DNA of 64,000 nucleotides, from the NCBI RefSeq assembly GCF_019049325.1, contig NZ_JAGMUO010000061.1, positions 22,153 through 86,152 of the forward strand, read 5' to 3'. The stretch's first letter is position 1. Every line of letters begins with the position of its first letter. Position numbers and translations under genes: made by a program. Under the pieces are notes generated by a model, which saw only the letters and a list, made by a program, of their open reading frames with translations, was not told where the DNA came from and ran no database searches. Of the stretch, positions 53,680 through 63,092 are shown piece by piece. This DNA is from Streptomyces sp. AC512_CC834. Lineage in GTDB: Bacteria > Actinomycetota > Actinomycetes > Streptomycetales > Streptomycetaceae.

Positions 53680-55338
53680 TCAGTACTGCCGGACGAGGAG
53701 GGTGTGCGCCCCGATGGTCGTCGGGACGACGACCTTCCCGCCCCGCGGCTGGGGTACGTCAACGGGTTGGCCGTCGAGGAGTACCTGATAGTCGGCCTGG
53801 TCGATGAGCTGCGAGACGGTGAGCGTCGTCGGCTTGCCCAGGGCGTTCATGTCGGCGGAGGTGATCGCGACGTTCAGCGCTCGGGACTTGGCGTCGTAGT
53901 AGGCCTGACGGACCCGCACGGTGGGGTAATCGACCCCTTCGAGAGTGGGCTCGTGGAACTTGAGGGTGTTGGGACTGCTGTGCAGGGTGTGCCACTGACC
54001 GGGAGCGGCCACGGAGAACGCGGGCATCAGCCAGGCGTTGTACTGGCCGCGCGGCCAGTTCTCGCCGAGACCGAAGCCGAAGGAGAACTCGCCGTGCTCG
54101 TCGTCCCACGTCGGTTCGTAGTTGGCCTCGATGAATCCGCGCAGCGCGCTGTAGGTCTCACGGTCGCCCAGTTCCAACGCGCAGGCCGCGCCGAGCCCGG
54201 TCGCCGTGTTGGCGTCGATGTCCATCCCGGGGACGGGCGACAGGTAGGCGGTGCCGTCGGGCTGCTCGCGCAGGAAGTGGTGGAGCATGCCCGCGTACAT
54301 GCGTTCGGACAGCGGACGGTCCAGTCCGATCCCGTGCCAGAGCACCGGGGCGTACAGTCCTGACCCCTGCATGTGGGGCTGGTTGGAGTTGAAGTCGTAG
54401 TCCGGGTCGTAGTAGTTGGACAGGGCTTCGATCCGGCCCGACTCCTCGTTCACGGGGAAGTAGTGACGCCGTCCGTAGCGCTTCCAGTTGTCGAAGGCGC
54501 TGAGCAAGTCGGTTCCGTGCATGACGTCGAAGAGGCGGACCGCACTGCCGGTCAGGGCGTTGCACCAGGGGAAGATCTTGCCGGCCTCACAGGCGATACC
54601 GGGCCAGAACTCGCGCCACTGCCGCGCGATCAGCTCGTTGAGCTCTCGGTGGTCGTAACGGAAGGAGTTCTCGGAGTCGTAGACCACATCGAACGGGCGG
54701 TCGTAACGGTCGTCGCCGGAAACGTAGGAGTAGAGCGACAGCGACAGGTTCAGGTAGCCCTTGTACATGAGGTTCTGTCCGGCACCCCGCACCGGGTCGG
54801 GGTCGTACTCGTAGCCGCCCGAGCCGTTTCCCGCCCACCCCACCGCGTTGTACTTCCCGGCCTGGCCGGGCGGGAACACGACCGTCCACTCCGGTGGGTA
54901 CATGTCACGCGTCGGGTCGTCGCCCCGGTGCTCGAGCCACTCGTACAGCGACCAGTACTCCAGGTACCGGTCGCTCGCGAAACCGAGGATCTTCGTATAG
55001 ACCTCGCGCCATGCCGGGGTCGTCTCGGCCATCAGGGCCAGCGACCACTGGCTCCATGTGAGGTCGTAGCGAGGGAAGTTGCCGAACGGTGTGAACGACC
55101 GGTCGTCCCACGACTCGTGAGGCGTGTCGTTCATGGTCCACGTACCTCCGTAGTCGACCTTGCGGTGGAGATGGGCCAGCCATCCGATCGACTCGTCACT
55201 GAGTGCGGGGATCCCGGGGACGATCTCGCGGCTCGAGCGCACACGGCCGCGGAACGGACCCCCCGATCCCGGCCGTGCGGTGAACGGTTCGGGCGTGGTG
55301 CCCTTCCACCATTTCCCGGTGGTCGTCCTGGGAGACAT
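53680..55338 (-). CDS. linalool dehydratase/isomerase-like (Ldi family) protein
   Basis: A 552-residue protein. The core resembles the (alpha,alpha)6-barrel of linalool dehydratase/isomerase: RYDLTWSQWSLALMAET, LMYKGYLNLSLSLYSYVSGD and RYDRPFDVVYDSENS (about 190-226), then CEAGKIFPWC (Cys 250, Glu 251, Cys 259), a Cys-Glu-x7-Cys pattern like the active-site cysteines of LinD, and SWDDRSF (Asp 78, Asp 79). There is no obvious signal peptide. It is longer than LinD (about 400 residues), with an N-terminal extension and a C-terminal beta-rich tail (about 480-552). Family enzymes handle terpene or short alcohols by acid-base dehydration. No terpene synthase is nearby, so the substrate is open. 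ATG at 55338 follows GGAGG. Confidence 0.72.
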   Translation of the reverse strand: MSPRTTTGKWWKGTTPEPFTARPGSGGPFRGRVRSSREIVPGIPALSDESIGWLAHLHRKVDYGGTWTMNDTPHESWDDRSFTPFGNFPRYDLTWSQWSLALMAETTPAWREVYTKILGFASDRYLEYWSLYEWLEHRGDDPTRDMYPPEWTVVFPPGQAGKYNAVGWAGNGSGGYEYDPDPVRGAGQNLMYKGYLNLSLSLYSYVSGDDRYDRPFDVVYDSENSFRYDHRELNELIARQWREFWPGIACEAGKIFPWCNALTGSAVRLFDVMHGTDLLSAFDNWKRYGRRHYFPVNEESGRIEALSNYYDPDYDFNSNQPHMQGSGLYAPVLWHGIGLDRPLSERMYAGMLHHFLREQPDGTAYLSPVPGMDIDANTATGLGAACALELGDRETYSALRGFIEANYEPTWDDEHGEFSFGFGLGENWPRGQYNAWLMPAFSVAAPGQWHTLHSSPNTLKFHEPTLEGVDYPTVRVRQAYYDAKSRALNVAITSADMNALGKPTTLTVSQLIDQADYQVLLDGQPVDVPQPRGGKVVVPTTIGAHTLLVRQY

Positions 55339-55697
55339 CGGAACCTCCTCTGGTGTCCGCACAGGTGTCGTAGGTGACTCCACAGCACGACACCGCGGCT
55401 GTCACCGGGCGGTTCGCCGACCGGGCGGCGAGGCCCTGCGCGTTGTGCCCAGTGAGCCCCGCGGACGGCGTGATCAGAAAGACGTGAACCCGGTGCCCGG
55501 CCGTCGCGTTGAGCCGTTCGTGATCACCACGGACGTGTCGTCCTTGCGACATGTCCCATCCGCGCCGGGACGAACCGGTGACACCGGCTCGGGCGGCGGC
55601 GGACTCTGTGCGGAAGTACGGCATACCGCTGTCAGGTGCCCAGCGGGCAGCGGCGGCACCAACGTGCCGTGCAGGACAACGGAAGGCATGAGAACTG
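55339..55697. other. divergent promoter region of Ldi-like and subtilisin genes
   Basis: No gene-like reading frame with family features. GTGATCA followed by GACGTG a few bases later occurs twice, starting at 55470 and 55520 (50 bases apart), a possible pair of regulator sites. A ribosome site for the Ldi-like gene lies just left of the region. Confidence 0.35.
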
Positions 55698-58600
55698 ATG
55701 AGACGGATACGCCTCGCGGCGGCCGTGGTGGCGGGGCTTGCCCTCGCCGCCGGCGCCGTGCCGCCGGTCGCGGCGGACAGCGATGTCGGCCCGGCGACGA
55801 CGAGCAGGACCACCGCCCCCAGGTCCGCCGGCAGTGCCACCGTGCGCCTGATCACCGGTGACCGCGTCACGGTGACGACGGATGCGAGCGGCCGGCACAC
55901 GGCCTCGGTGACGCCAGGGAAAGGCCGCCGGCATGTTCTCTTCCGCACCGTCGAGGAGGACGGCCGTCTGACGGTCCTCCCGTCCGACGCGAGGGCCCTG
56001 CTGGCGACCGGACGCCTGGACCGCGGCCTGTTCGACGTCACCTCCCTGCTCGACCAGGGATATGACGAGGCCCACACGGACACCCTGCCGTTGATCGTGA
56101 GCGGCGCCCAAGGCACCGGGGACACCGGGGACACCGGGGACACCGGGGACGCCGCCCTGCGTCGGCTGACCGCGCTGGCCGCCGACGGAACGAAGACCCG
56201 TGACCTGGAGACCATCGCGGCCAAGTCGCTGCGCGTCCCGGCCGGCGACCTCGGCGCCTTCTGGAAACGGCTCACCGCCGACCGCGGGGACGTGTCCGCC
56301 GAGGCCACCGCCCCCCGCGTCTGGCTGGACGGCCGGGTACACGCCTCGCTGGACCGCAGTACCGCCCAGATCGGTGCTCCCGTGGCGTGGAAGGCCGGTT
56401 ACGAGGGCGACGACGTCAAGGTCGCGGTACTGGACACCGGCGCCGACGCCGGCCACCCCGACCTGGCCGGACGCATCAGCGAGGCCAAGGACTTCTCCGG
56501 CAGCGGCGGCACCGGCGACGGACAGGGACACGGCACCCACGTCGCCTCCACCGTCGGCGGCTCGGGCGCGGCCTCCCACGGCAGCCACAAGGGGGTCGCG
56601 CCCGGCGCCGACCTGCTGATCGGCAAGGTCCTCGGCGACGACGGCTCCGGCAGCGAGTCGCAGGTGATCGACGGCATGGAGTGGGCGGTCGCCCGGGGCG
56701 CCGACGTCGTCAACATGTCCCTGGGATCCGACGCGCCCAGCGACGGCACCGACCCGATGAGCCAGGCTCTCAACGAACTCTCCGAGTCCTCGGGAGCGTT
56801 GTTCGTCGTCGCCGCAGGCAACAGGGGACCGGAAACCGGCACGATCGGCAGCCCCGCCGCCGCGGACGTGGCCCTGACGGTCGGCGCGGTCGACCGGGAC
56901 GACAGCCTCGCCGACTTCTCCGGTCGCGGACCCCGCCCCGGCGACGGCGCGGTCAAACCCGATGTCACCGCGCCCGGTGTGGGCATCGTGGCCGCGCGCG
57001 CCTCCGGGACCACCCTCGGAACCGTGGTCGACGACTACTACGTCGCCGCCTCCGGCACCTCCATGGCCACGCCCCACGTCGCGGGAGCGGCCGCGCTGCT
57101 CGCCCAGCAGCACCCCGACTGGACGGCGCCGCGCCTCAAGGACGCGCTGGTCAGCACCGCCCGCACGATGCCCGGTCAGCGCGTCACCGAACAGGGCGGC
57201 GGCCGCATAGACGTCGGGACCGCCGTACGGACCCCGGTCGTCGCCACCGGCACCCAGGCCTTGGGCACCTACGAGGCCGGCGAGGCAGGAACCCACACCC
57301 GGACCGTGAGCTACGCCAACCACTCGGGCGACGACGTCACACTCGACCTCGACGTCCGGCTGGCGACCGTCTCCGGCCGCGAGGCCGATCCCGCGGCGGT
57401 GCGCCCGGCGACGAAGAGCGTCACCGTCCCGGCCGGCGGCACGGCCGATGTGCCCCTGACCGTGGCACCCACCCTCGCGGCGCAGGGCCGGTACTACGGC
57501 TACCTCACGGCCACCTCCGCCGACGGCCGGACCACCGTCCACACCACGCTGAGCCTGCGCGTGCGCGGACCCGTGCACAAACTCCGGGTCGTCTCCTACG
57601 ACCGCGCGGGCAACCGTGTGCAGAACTTCCCCGTCATCCAGGGTGCCGAGGGCTTCGTGCAGTACACGGACTGGGCGAACGCCGTCGCCGAGGTCGAGGA
57701 GGGCACCTACCAGGTGTCCTCCGGCACCGTGGAGCAGATGGACGGCAGGGAGACGCTGCAACACGTCGTCCTGCCCCAGGTCGAGGTCACCAAGGACACG
57801 ACCGTCGTCGTCGACGCACGCAGGACGACCAAGGTCGAGATCCGCACTCCCCGGCCTGCCGAACAGCGCGGCATCCTGAGCTACCAGACGCACCGCGAGC
57901 TCGACGGCCGCGCCTGGACCGACGGCGTGATGTACTTCGACACCGCCCGCGACCTGTACGTCAGCCCCACCGAGCGCGTCACCGACGGGACGTTCGAGTT
58001 CACCTCCCGCTGGCAGCTCGTGGCCCCGATGCTCCGGGCCGACGTCGTCGGCGGCCCCCGAGACCTCAACCTCTTCTACGAGCCCACCTCCGCCCTGTTC
58101 GACCCGCGCGGAGCACGGCTCACCGCCGTCGCGGCCGGCACCACGGCCGCACCGGACTTCCGCGCCGCCCGGGGCCGGCTCGCCGTCGTCACCTACGTCG
58201 GGGACGGGAAGAGCGAGAGGGAACTCGTCGACGAAGCCGCCGCCGCGGGCGCCCGTGCCGTGCTGCTCGTCCACTACGAGGACAACGCCTGGACCCGGTG
58301 GACGCCCAACGGCGAGCGCACACGCGTGCCGCTGATACGCGTCGGCCTCACCGACGGCACCGAGCTGCTCAAGCGGATCGAGCGGCACAGGACCACGGTC
58401 GCCTTCACCGGCACCGCGCGCAGCCCCTACCTCTACGACGTCGTCCAGGTGTCCTCGCAGGGCATTCCGAAGCACGTGACCCACACGGTCTCCCGCCGCA
58501 ACAGCGCCGTCGTGCGCTCCGTGTACGCCGACAATGGCGGCCTGCCCTGGGCGACGGAACAGCGCTTCGCCCGGCGGCCGTACAACGAGTACGCCTGGCT

Positions 58601-59498
58601 CCAGTACGCCCGCCACGTTCCGACCGGCTTCGCCCGCACCGAGTACGTCAGCGCGGGTGACACCGAATGGCAGCACCTGGTCCTCCACGAGACGGTGCAG
58701 GACATCGACTCGCTGCTCGACACCGGCATGCGCGACGCGCCCCGCACCTACCGGGCCGGCGAGCGGGTCGGTGAGACATGGCAGGGCGCGGTCGTGCGGC
58801 CCTCGATCCCGCGGGGCGGCGCCGTGCCCCCGACCACGTGTGACGCCGACGTGCTGAGGCTGCGGATACCGGAGTTCACCGACTCCGGGGCGGGCCACTG
58901 GTCCCGCGTGATCACGGACCCCGCCCTTCCCGGCGGGCCGGGCACGTCGGCGGCCACGGACACGGTCGGTGCCGTACTCAGCCGCAACGGTGAGAAGTTG
59001 GCCGACCTCGCGGACGCCTGGCAAGACGTCCAGGTGCCGTCCGGCCGCGCCGACTACCGGCTGGCGCTGAAGACCACCCGCACCTCCGGGGAATGGCGCT
59101 ACGCCACGGCCACCGACACGACCTGGTCCTTCCGTTCCGGTACGACCACCGAGGCGGAGTCGCTGCCGCTGCTGCAGGTCGACTACCGGGCGCCGGTGGA
59201 CGCGCACAACAGCGTGGGCCCGCGCCGCGCGTACTCGCTCGGGCTGACGATCCGTCACCAAGACGGGCTCGGCGCTCCGCGCGGGGTCAGGGCACGGGTC
59301 GAGGTCTCCTACGACGACGGCGAGCACTTCACCGATGCGAGGACCAGAGCCCGGGGCGCGGGCAGGTTCGCCGTCACCGTCAAGAAGCCGCCACGGGTAC
59401 GGGGCGACGCGTTCGTGACGCTTCGCGTCACCGCCCGGGACGCGGACGGCAACGAGGTCCGCCAGACCGTGACCAGGGCGTACCTGCACCGCGGCTAG
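55698..59498 (+). CDS. large secreted subtilisin-family (S8) serine protease
   Basis: A 1266-residue secreted protease. Signal peptide (1-26), propeptide to about residue 225, then the catalytic domain with Asp 246 (AVLDTGAD), His 278 (GHGTHVAS) and Ser 455 (GTSMATPHVAG), plus the oxyanion-hole AAGNRGP region. A long C-terminal part (about 500-1266) has beta-rich repeats (e.g. FDVTSLLDQG in the propeptide; VTSARxx-like FN3/PA-type pieces further on), probably for substrate binding. A 9-base tandem repeat in the propeptide gives GDTGDTGDTGD. It functions outside the cell in protein degradation. It stands alone, divergent from the Ldi-like operon. Confidence 0.9.
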   Translation: MRRIRLAAAVVAGLALAAGAVPPVAADSDVGPATTSRTTAPRSAGSATVRLITGDRVTVTTDASGRHTASVTPGKGRRHVLFRTVEEDGRLTVLPSDARALLATGRLDRGLFDVTSLLDQGYDEAHTDTLPLIVSGAQGTGDTGDTGDTGDAALRRLTALAADGTKTRDLETIAAKSLRVPAGDLGAFWKRLTADRGDVSAEATAPRVWLDGRVHASLDRSTAQIGAPVAWKAGYEGDDVKVAVLDTGADAGHPDLAGRISEAKDFSGSGGTGDGQGHGTHVASTVGGSGAASHGSHKGVAPGADLLIGKVLGDDGSGSESQVIDGMEWAVARGADVVNMSLGSDAPSDGTDPMSQALNELSESSGALFVVAAGNRGPETGTIGSPAAADVALTVGAVDRDDSLADFSGRGPRPGDGAVKPDVTAPGVGIVAARASGTTLGTVVDDYYVAASGTSMATPHVAGAAALLAQQHPDWTAPRLKDALVSTARTMPGQRVTEQGGGRIDVGTAVRTPVVATGTQALGTYEAGEAGTHTRTVSYANHSGDDVTLDLDVRLATVSGREADPAAVRPATKSVTVPAGGTADVPLTVAPTLAAQGRYYGYLTATSADGRTTVHTTLSLRVRGPVHKLRVVSYDRAGNRVQNFPVIQGAEGFVQYTDWANAVAEVEEGTYQVSSGTVEQMDGRETLQHVVLPQVEVTKDTTVVVDARRTTKVEIRTPRPAEQRGILSYQTHRELDGRAWTDGVMYFDTARDLYVSPTERVTDGTFEFTSRWQLVAPMLRADVVGGPRDLNLFYEPTSALFDPRGARLTAVAAGTTAAPDFRAARGRLAVVTYVGDGKSERELVDEAAAAGARAVLLVHYEDNAWTRWTPNGERTRVPLIRVGLTDGTELLKRIERHRTTVAFTGTARSPYLYDVVQVSSQGIPKHVTHTVSRRNSAVVRSVYADNGGLPWATEQRFARRPYNEYAWLQYARHVPTGFARTEYVSAGDTEWQHLVLHETVQDIDSLLDTGMRDAPRTYRAGERVGETWQGAVVRPSIPRGGAVPPTTCDADVLRLRIPEFTDSGAGHWSRVITDPALPGGPGTSAATDTVGAVLSRNGEKLADLADAWQDVQVPSGRADYRLALKTTRTSGEWRYATATDTTWSFRSGTTTEAESLPLLQVDYRAPVDAHNSVGPRRAYSLGLTIRHQDGLGAPRGVRARVEVSYDDGEHFTDARTRARGAGRFAVTVKKPPRVRGDAFVTLRVTARDADGNEVRQTVTRAYLHRG
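56115..56150. repeat. four tandem copies of ACCGGGGAC in protease propeptide
   Basis: Four exact in-frame copies of a 9-base unit encode repeating GDT at about residues 140-151. It could expand or contract without a frameshift. Confidence 0.85.
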
Positions 59499-59699
59499 CA
59501 CGCACCGCTCTGCGACAGCAGTCGCAGTCGCAGAGCCCCCTGCGCAGGGGAACCGGGCGCGGGCCGGCCTCGACCGACAGGTCGCAGGCGTCCCGCAGCC
59601 GGTCGAACTCCGTGCTGCCCGGGAGCAGAATCTTCAGGTGGCGGCTCACCGGGTGTGCTGCACGCCGGTCCGCAAACATGCCCCAGGAACACTCCGGTG

Positions 59700-60086
59700 A
59701 CCGGCCAGCGCCCTCGTCGCCTCCTGGAGCCTTGGTGATGGAGCCGTCTACGGCGATGTGATCGAGGGCGAGACCGACGATCCGGTCGTAGGACTCCAAC
59801 GCGATCTGTTTGAGCCTGGCGAAGACGCCGAGTCGGATCCACTCGTCACGGCGGCTGCGGATAGTGGTGACCGAGCAAGTCGTGTCGGCGATCGCTTCGT
59901 AAGAGCAGCCGAAACGCAAGAGCTGCAGGAGCTTGTCGAAGATGACCCGGTCGCTGATACGCCGGCGGTGGCAGTCGAGAGGATGGTCCGGGTGAAAATC
60001 CGGCCTGCGGGGAAGCAGGATCGCGAATTGGTCCCAGAGCGGTTCTGTCAGCCATGATGGCAGCGCGGGAACAGGTCTCCCAAGTG
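59700..60086 (-). pseudogene. N-terminal part of an IS5-family transposase
   Basis: The minus strand encodes ALPSWLTEPLWDQFAILLPR, RISDRVIFDKLLQLLRFGCS, YEAIADTTCSVTTIRSRRDE and the first catalytic-domain segment DRIVGLALDHIAVDGSITKA up to GAGRSP (59700). That is the helix-turn-helix and first Asp of an IS5-type (IS493-like) transposase. No start codon is present at the expected place (GTT at about 60083), and the remaining two thirds are missing. A C-terminal part of the same type of gene lies inverted at 61325. Confidence 0.75.
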
Positions 60087-60168
60087 ATCACAGGGCGTCC
60101 CATCTCCATGATCACCAGGACCTGTGCCCGGTTTGCGACCGGGCCCCGACCCCCCGACCGCGCCCCGG

Positions 60169-61122
60169 TCAGGACGAGGCGGTCGTCAAAGTCCGCAGCT
60201 CGGTGTCCGACAGACGCAGGTCCTGCGCGGCGAAGAGCGCCGGCAGCTGGTCGACGGTGCGTGCGGACGTAATCAGCGCGGTCACGGTCGGCTGCTGCGC
60301 GAGCCAGGCCAGCGCCACCGTGGCCATTTCCACCCCCCGTGCCGTCGCGATCTGCTCCAACGCGTCGAGCACCTTCACGCCGCGTTCAGTGTCCGCGTAG
60401 CCACCGGCGAGTCCGGGAACGTTGCGCACGTTCTCCGTACTCTTTCCAGGACGGTACTTGCCCGTGAGGAAGCCGGAGGCCAGTGCGAAGTACGGAACGC
60501 AGGCCAGCCCTTCACGCTGCACGACCTCCCGCCGCGCACCCTCGTACATATCACGTGAGACGAGGTTGTAATGCGGCTGCAGAGCCACGTAGCGGGCCAA
60601 CCCTTCGCGATCGGAGAAGGCCAGCGACGCAGAGAGCCGTTCGGGACTGATGTTGGAGGCCGCGATGGCACGCACCTTGCCGGCCTTCACGAGATCGTCG
60701 AGAGCCGTGATGATCTCGTCCACGGGGATGGACTCGTCCCGGTCGAAATGAGTGTAGTAGAGATCGATGTGGTCGGTACGCAGCCGCCGCAAGGACTCCT
60801 CGGCAGCGGCCTTGATGTTGGCAGGCGCAAGGCCCATGTACTCGGGGTGGTCACCAACCTTCGTTGCGACGACCACGTCGTCGCGGTTACGGTGGGCGGC
60901 GAGCCAGTCGCCAATGATGCTTTCGGACTGGCCCGGCTCGTTGCCGGCGAAGTAATTCATATAGGAGTCGGCGGTATCGATGAAATTGCCGCCGCCAGCA
61001 AGGTAGGCGTCGAGCACCGCAAACGACTGGGTCTTTTCGGCGGTCCAGCCGAAGACGTTGCCTCCCAGACAGAGGGGGGAGACGAGGATGTCGGACGAGC
61101 CGAGAGTACGAAGTTCAGTCAC
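60169..61122 (-). CDS. aldo/keto reductase
   Basis: A 317-residue NADPH-dependent aldo/keto reductase. The fold is clear: N-terminal LRTLGSSDILVSPLCLGGNV, GGNFIDTADSYMN (catalytic Asp and Tyr, about residues 45-57), catalytic Lys in DDVVVATKVGDHPE, His in DLYYTHFDRD, then VPYFALASGFLTGKYRPG and ALAWLAQQPTVTALITSART with the cofactor phosphate contacts. The substrate is unknown. It is flanked by two halves of an IS5-type transposase, which suggests it was carried in or trapped by an insertion event. Confidence 0.9.
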   Translation of the reverse strand: MTELRTLGSSDILVSPLCLGGNVFGWTAEKTQSFAVLDAYLAGGGNFIDTADSYMNYFAGNEPGQSESIIGDWLAAHRNRDDVVVATKVGDHPEYMGLAPANIKAAAEESLRRLRTDHIDLYYTHFDRDESIPVDEIITALDDLVKAGKVRAIAASNISPERLSASLAFSDREGLARYVALQPHYNLVSRDMYEGARREVVQREGLACVPYFALASGFLTGKYRPGKSTENVRNVPGLAGGYADTERGVKVLDALEQIATARGVEMATVALAWLAQQPTVTALITSARTVDQLPALFAAQDLRLSDTELRTLTTASS

Positions 61123-61324
61123 GTCAAGACCAACGTGCGGTCGCCTGCCTGAAGTTCCGGCGATCTCTGCGCGCCTACTTCAGCGGGCAGTTGAGGCGTA
61201 CTGCGATGGGTCCGCGGGGAGCTGTGGACCGCACGGTCCCGGCGCGCATGGTTTTCCCGTGTTCCTGCAGCACCGCTACCAGCAGCGGCTACGAAGATCC
61301 TGTCGCTGGTCACGGGGCTGATGT

Positions 61325-61738
61325 GAGTCGTTCCTCTACGACTCTCTGCTGCTTGCTTCCATGCTGGACCGCCTGGACGACTTCGGCCCGTTGCCCGATG
61401 CCGTCACCGTGCACTCGGACGCTGGTTATGAGTCGGACAAGACCCGCCCTCTGCTCGAAGAGCGCGGTTTCCACGGCCGCATCGCGCACCAAGGTAAGAA
61501 TGCACCAATCCAGGCCAGCCGGCCTTGGCACGTGGAGCGCGCCCACGCCTGGCAGAACGCCTTTCACCGGCTCGCCCGCTGCCACGAACGGCGAGCCACC
61601 GTCATCGACGCCCTTTTCGATCTCGCCGTCACGACTATCACCGTGCGTAGCCTGAGCCGGCAGGCGTGGGCGACCCACCGCTGGAACGAACGCCCGAATC
61701 GCCGACTGATCCGCAGGGTGTGTCCAGTAGACGGCTGA
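61325..61738 (+). pseudogene. C-terminal part of an IS5-family transposase
   Basis: The plus strand encodes DSLLLASMLDRLDDFGPLPD, then TVHSDAGYESDKTRPLLEER, GRIAHQGKNAPIQASRPWHV, ERAHAWQNAFHRLARCHERR and VIDALFDLAVTTITVRSLSR. These are the second Asp and the HVER Glu blocks that end IS5-type transposases. The N-terminal half is absent, in opposite orientation to the N-terminal fragment at 59700. The two may come from one inverted and split element. Confidence 0.8.
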
Positions 61739-61755
61739 TCCAGTTTTGAGGGTGG

Positions 61756-62889
61756 TCAGTTGCCGGCCGGGGTTACGGTGTGGTCGGCCCCAAGAGGCAA
61801 GGCCCGCATGCCCCGAGTCGCCAACTGACCTCTGCCGTCAGCGGCAGCGTGGGCAGTGGGTGTCGTCTCCACGGGCTTGAACAGCACCGGTTGCACGTGG
61901 TCGCCCGCGCATTCGCGGGTGCCTGCCAAGCGTTTGGACAGGCGGGGTCCTGCGGGGTGTTGGGCGGGGCGATCGTCCGTGTGCGGTGGCGCCGTGGCGG
62001 GCCGGTCGGCTGGTGCGGAGGGCCCTGGTGGCGGCGAGGGCGGCACGTCGCGGAGCAGGTGACGTAGGAGGCCGCCGGGGCGGCGTACGGGGCTTCCGTC
62101 GTCGGGCAGGCCGCGCAGGATGTGCGTGCGGATGGCGGTGGGCGGGTGACCGGCGGCCAGCCAGCGGGCGGTGAGGTGCGTCAGTTCGGGGCGCATGGCG
62201 CGGGGGATGTGACGCAGGTCGGGGGAGAGGGCGGGGAAGGCGTCGACGAGGGCGCGGGCTGCGGTGAGGTGGGGCGCGGGCGGTGCGTCGTCGCCCGCCT
62301 GTGGGGTCTGCGCTTCCGCCTCCCCTTCCGCCTCCCCTTCCGCCTCCCCTTCCGCCTCCGCTTCGGGCGGTGCGGGGGGCTTGGGGGGTTGGTTGGAGGT
62401 GTTTCCCTCCTGGTCTTGGGGTGGATAACCGTCGGTGGGCGGAGGGGTCGGCTCACCGACGGCCGGTGAACGACGACTCGGTGCGAGCTGCGGTGGCGGT
62501 GCCGCGCGCTCGGTGGTGGTCGTCCCGGCCGGGCCCACGGGCGTCTGGGCGAGCAGCTTGAGGGCTTCGGCCTCGTTCAAGGGCACGTTGGAGACGAGCT
62601 GTTGGGTGACCCAGAGCCCGCCGGGTGCCTGGAGCCGCCGTTCGTGCACGAATCCCTCGTCCTTGAGCTGCCGCTTGGCCCGGGTGAAGGCACAGCCACC
62701 GATACGGGCACGTTCAGCCGTACGGGAGAGGGATTCCCGGGTACCGGGAGGGAGCGAGAGCTGCCAGGTCAGGAGCCGAACGGCGTCGGAGGACAGCCGG
62801 GGATGCCGGATGAGGTCGTGCGAGAACTGGGTGAAGGCGCGCGGGGGCGCGATAAAGTGCCGGTAGATCACGGTGGAGTCATCTTCCAC
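61756..62889 (-). CDS. winged-helix protein with Pro/Glu-rich linker, replication- or regulation-like
   Basis: A 377-residue protein. N-terminal about 110 residues resemble a winged helix of the replication-initiator/helix-turn-helix type found in many Streptomyces (FTQFSHDLIRHPRLSSDAVR, LLTWQLSLPPGTRESLSRTA, then AKRQLKDEGFVHERR). A Pro/Glu-rich middle follows (about residues 135-200, EAEGEAEGEAEGEA from a 12-base repeat), and then a second helical segment (LTHLTARWLAAGHPPTAIRT). It may bind DNA. The function is not established; a plasmid or integrative-element origin is possible but no partner genes are seen. Confidence 0.6.
   Translation of the reverse strand: MEDDSTVIYRHFIAPPRAFTQFSHDLIRHPRLSSDAVRLLTWQLSLPPGTRESLSRTAERARIGGCAFTRAKRQLKDEGFVHERRLQAPGGLWVTQQLVSNVPLNEAEALKLLAQTPVGPAGTTTTERAAPPPQLAPSRRSPAVGEPTPPPTDGYPPQDQEGNTSNQPPKPPAPPEAEAEGEAEGEAEGEAEAQTPQAGDDAPPAPHLTAARALVDAFPALSPDLRHIPRAMRPELTHLTARWLAAGHPPTAIRTHILRGLPDDGSPVRRPGGLLRHLLRDVPPSPPPGPSAPADRPATAPPHTDDRPAQHPAGPRLSKRLAGTRECAGDHVQPVLFKPVETTPTAHAAADGRGQLATRGMRALPLGADHTVTPAGN
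62313..62360. repeat. 12-base tandem repeat CTTCCGCCTCCC
   Basis: Four copies (the last with one change) in the winged-helix gene encode EGEA units in its acidic linker. Confidence 0.85.
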
Positions 62890-63092
62890 TAGTGGTTGAG
62901 GCCCTTGCCGACGGGTCCTAAGCCGTCGGTGAGGGCTGCTCTGTGTGGTGACGCTGAGATGGACGGTAGCGCACGGATTGTGTCTGTATCGCCGCGTTGA
63001 GTGAAGAAAGCTTTCGCTGGTCGTCGTTCACCCGCACGAGGCAACTTGCCCGCTCGCGGCCCATGTTGACGCAAGCCCGTCCTGGTCTCCGG

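Noticed and set aside
55632..59501. A 1289-codon minus-strand open frame opposite the subtilisin gene
   Set aside because: Antisense shadow of a gene with a clear signal peptide and catalytic triad; Gly/Arg/Val-biased composition without domains.
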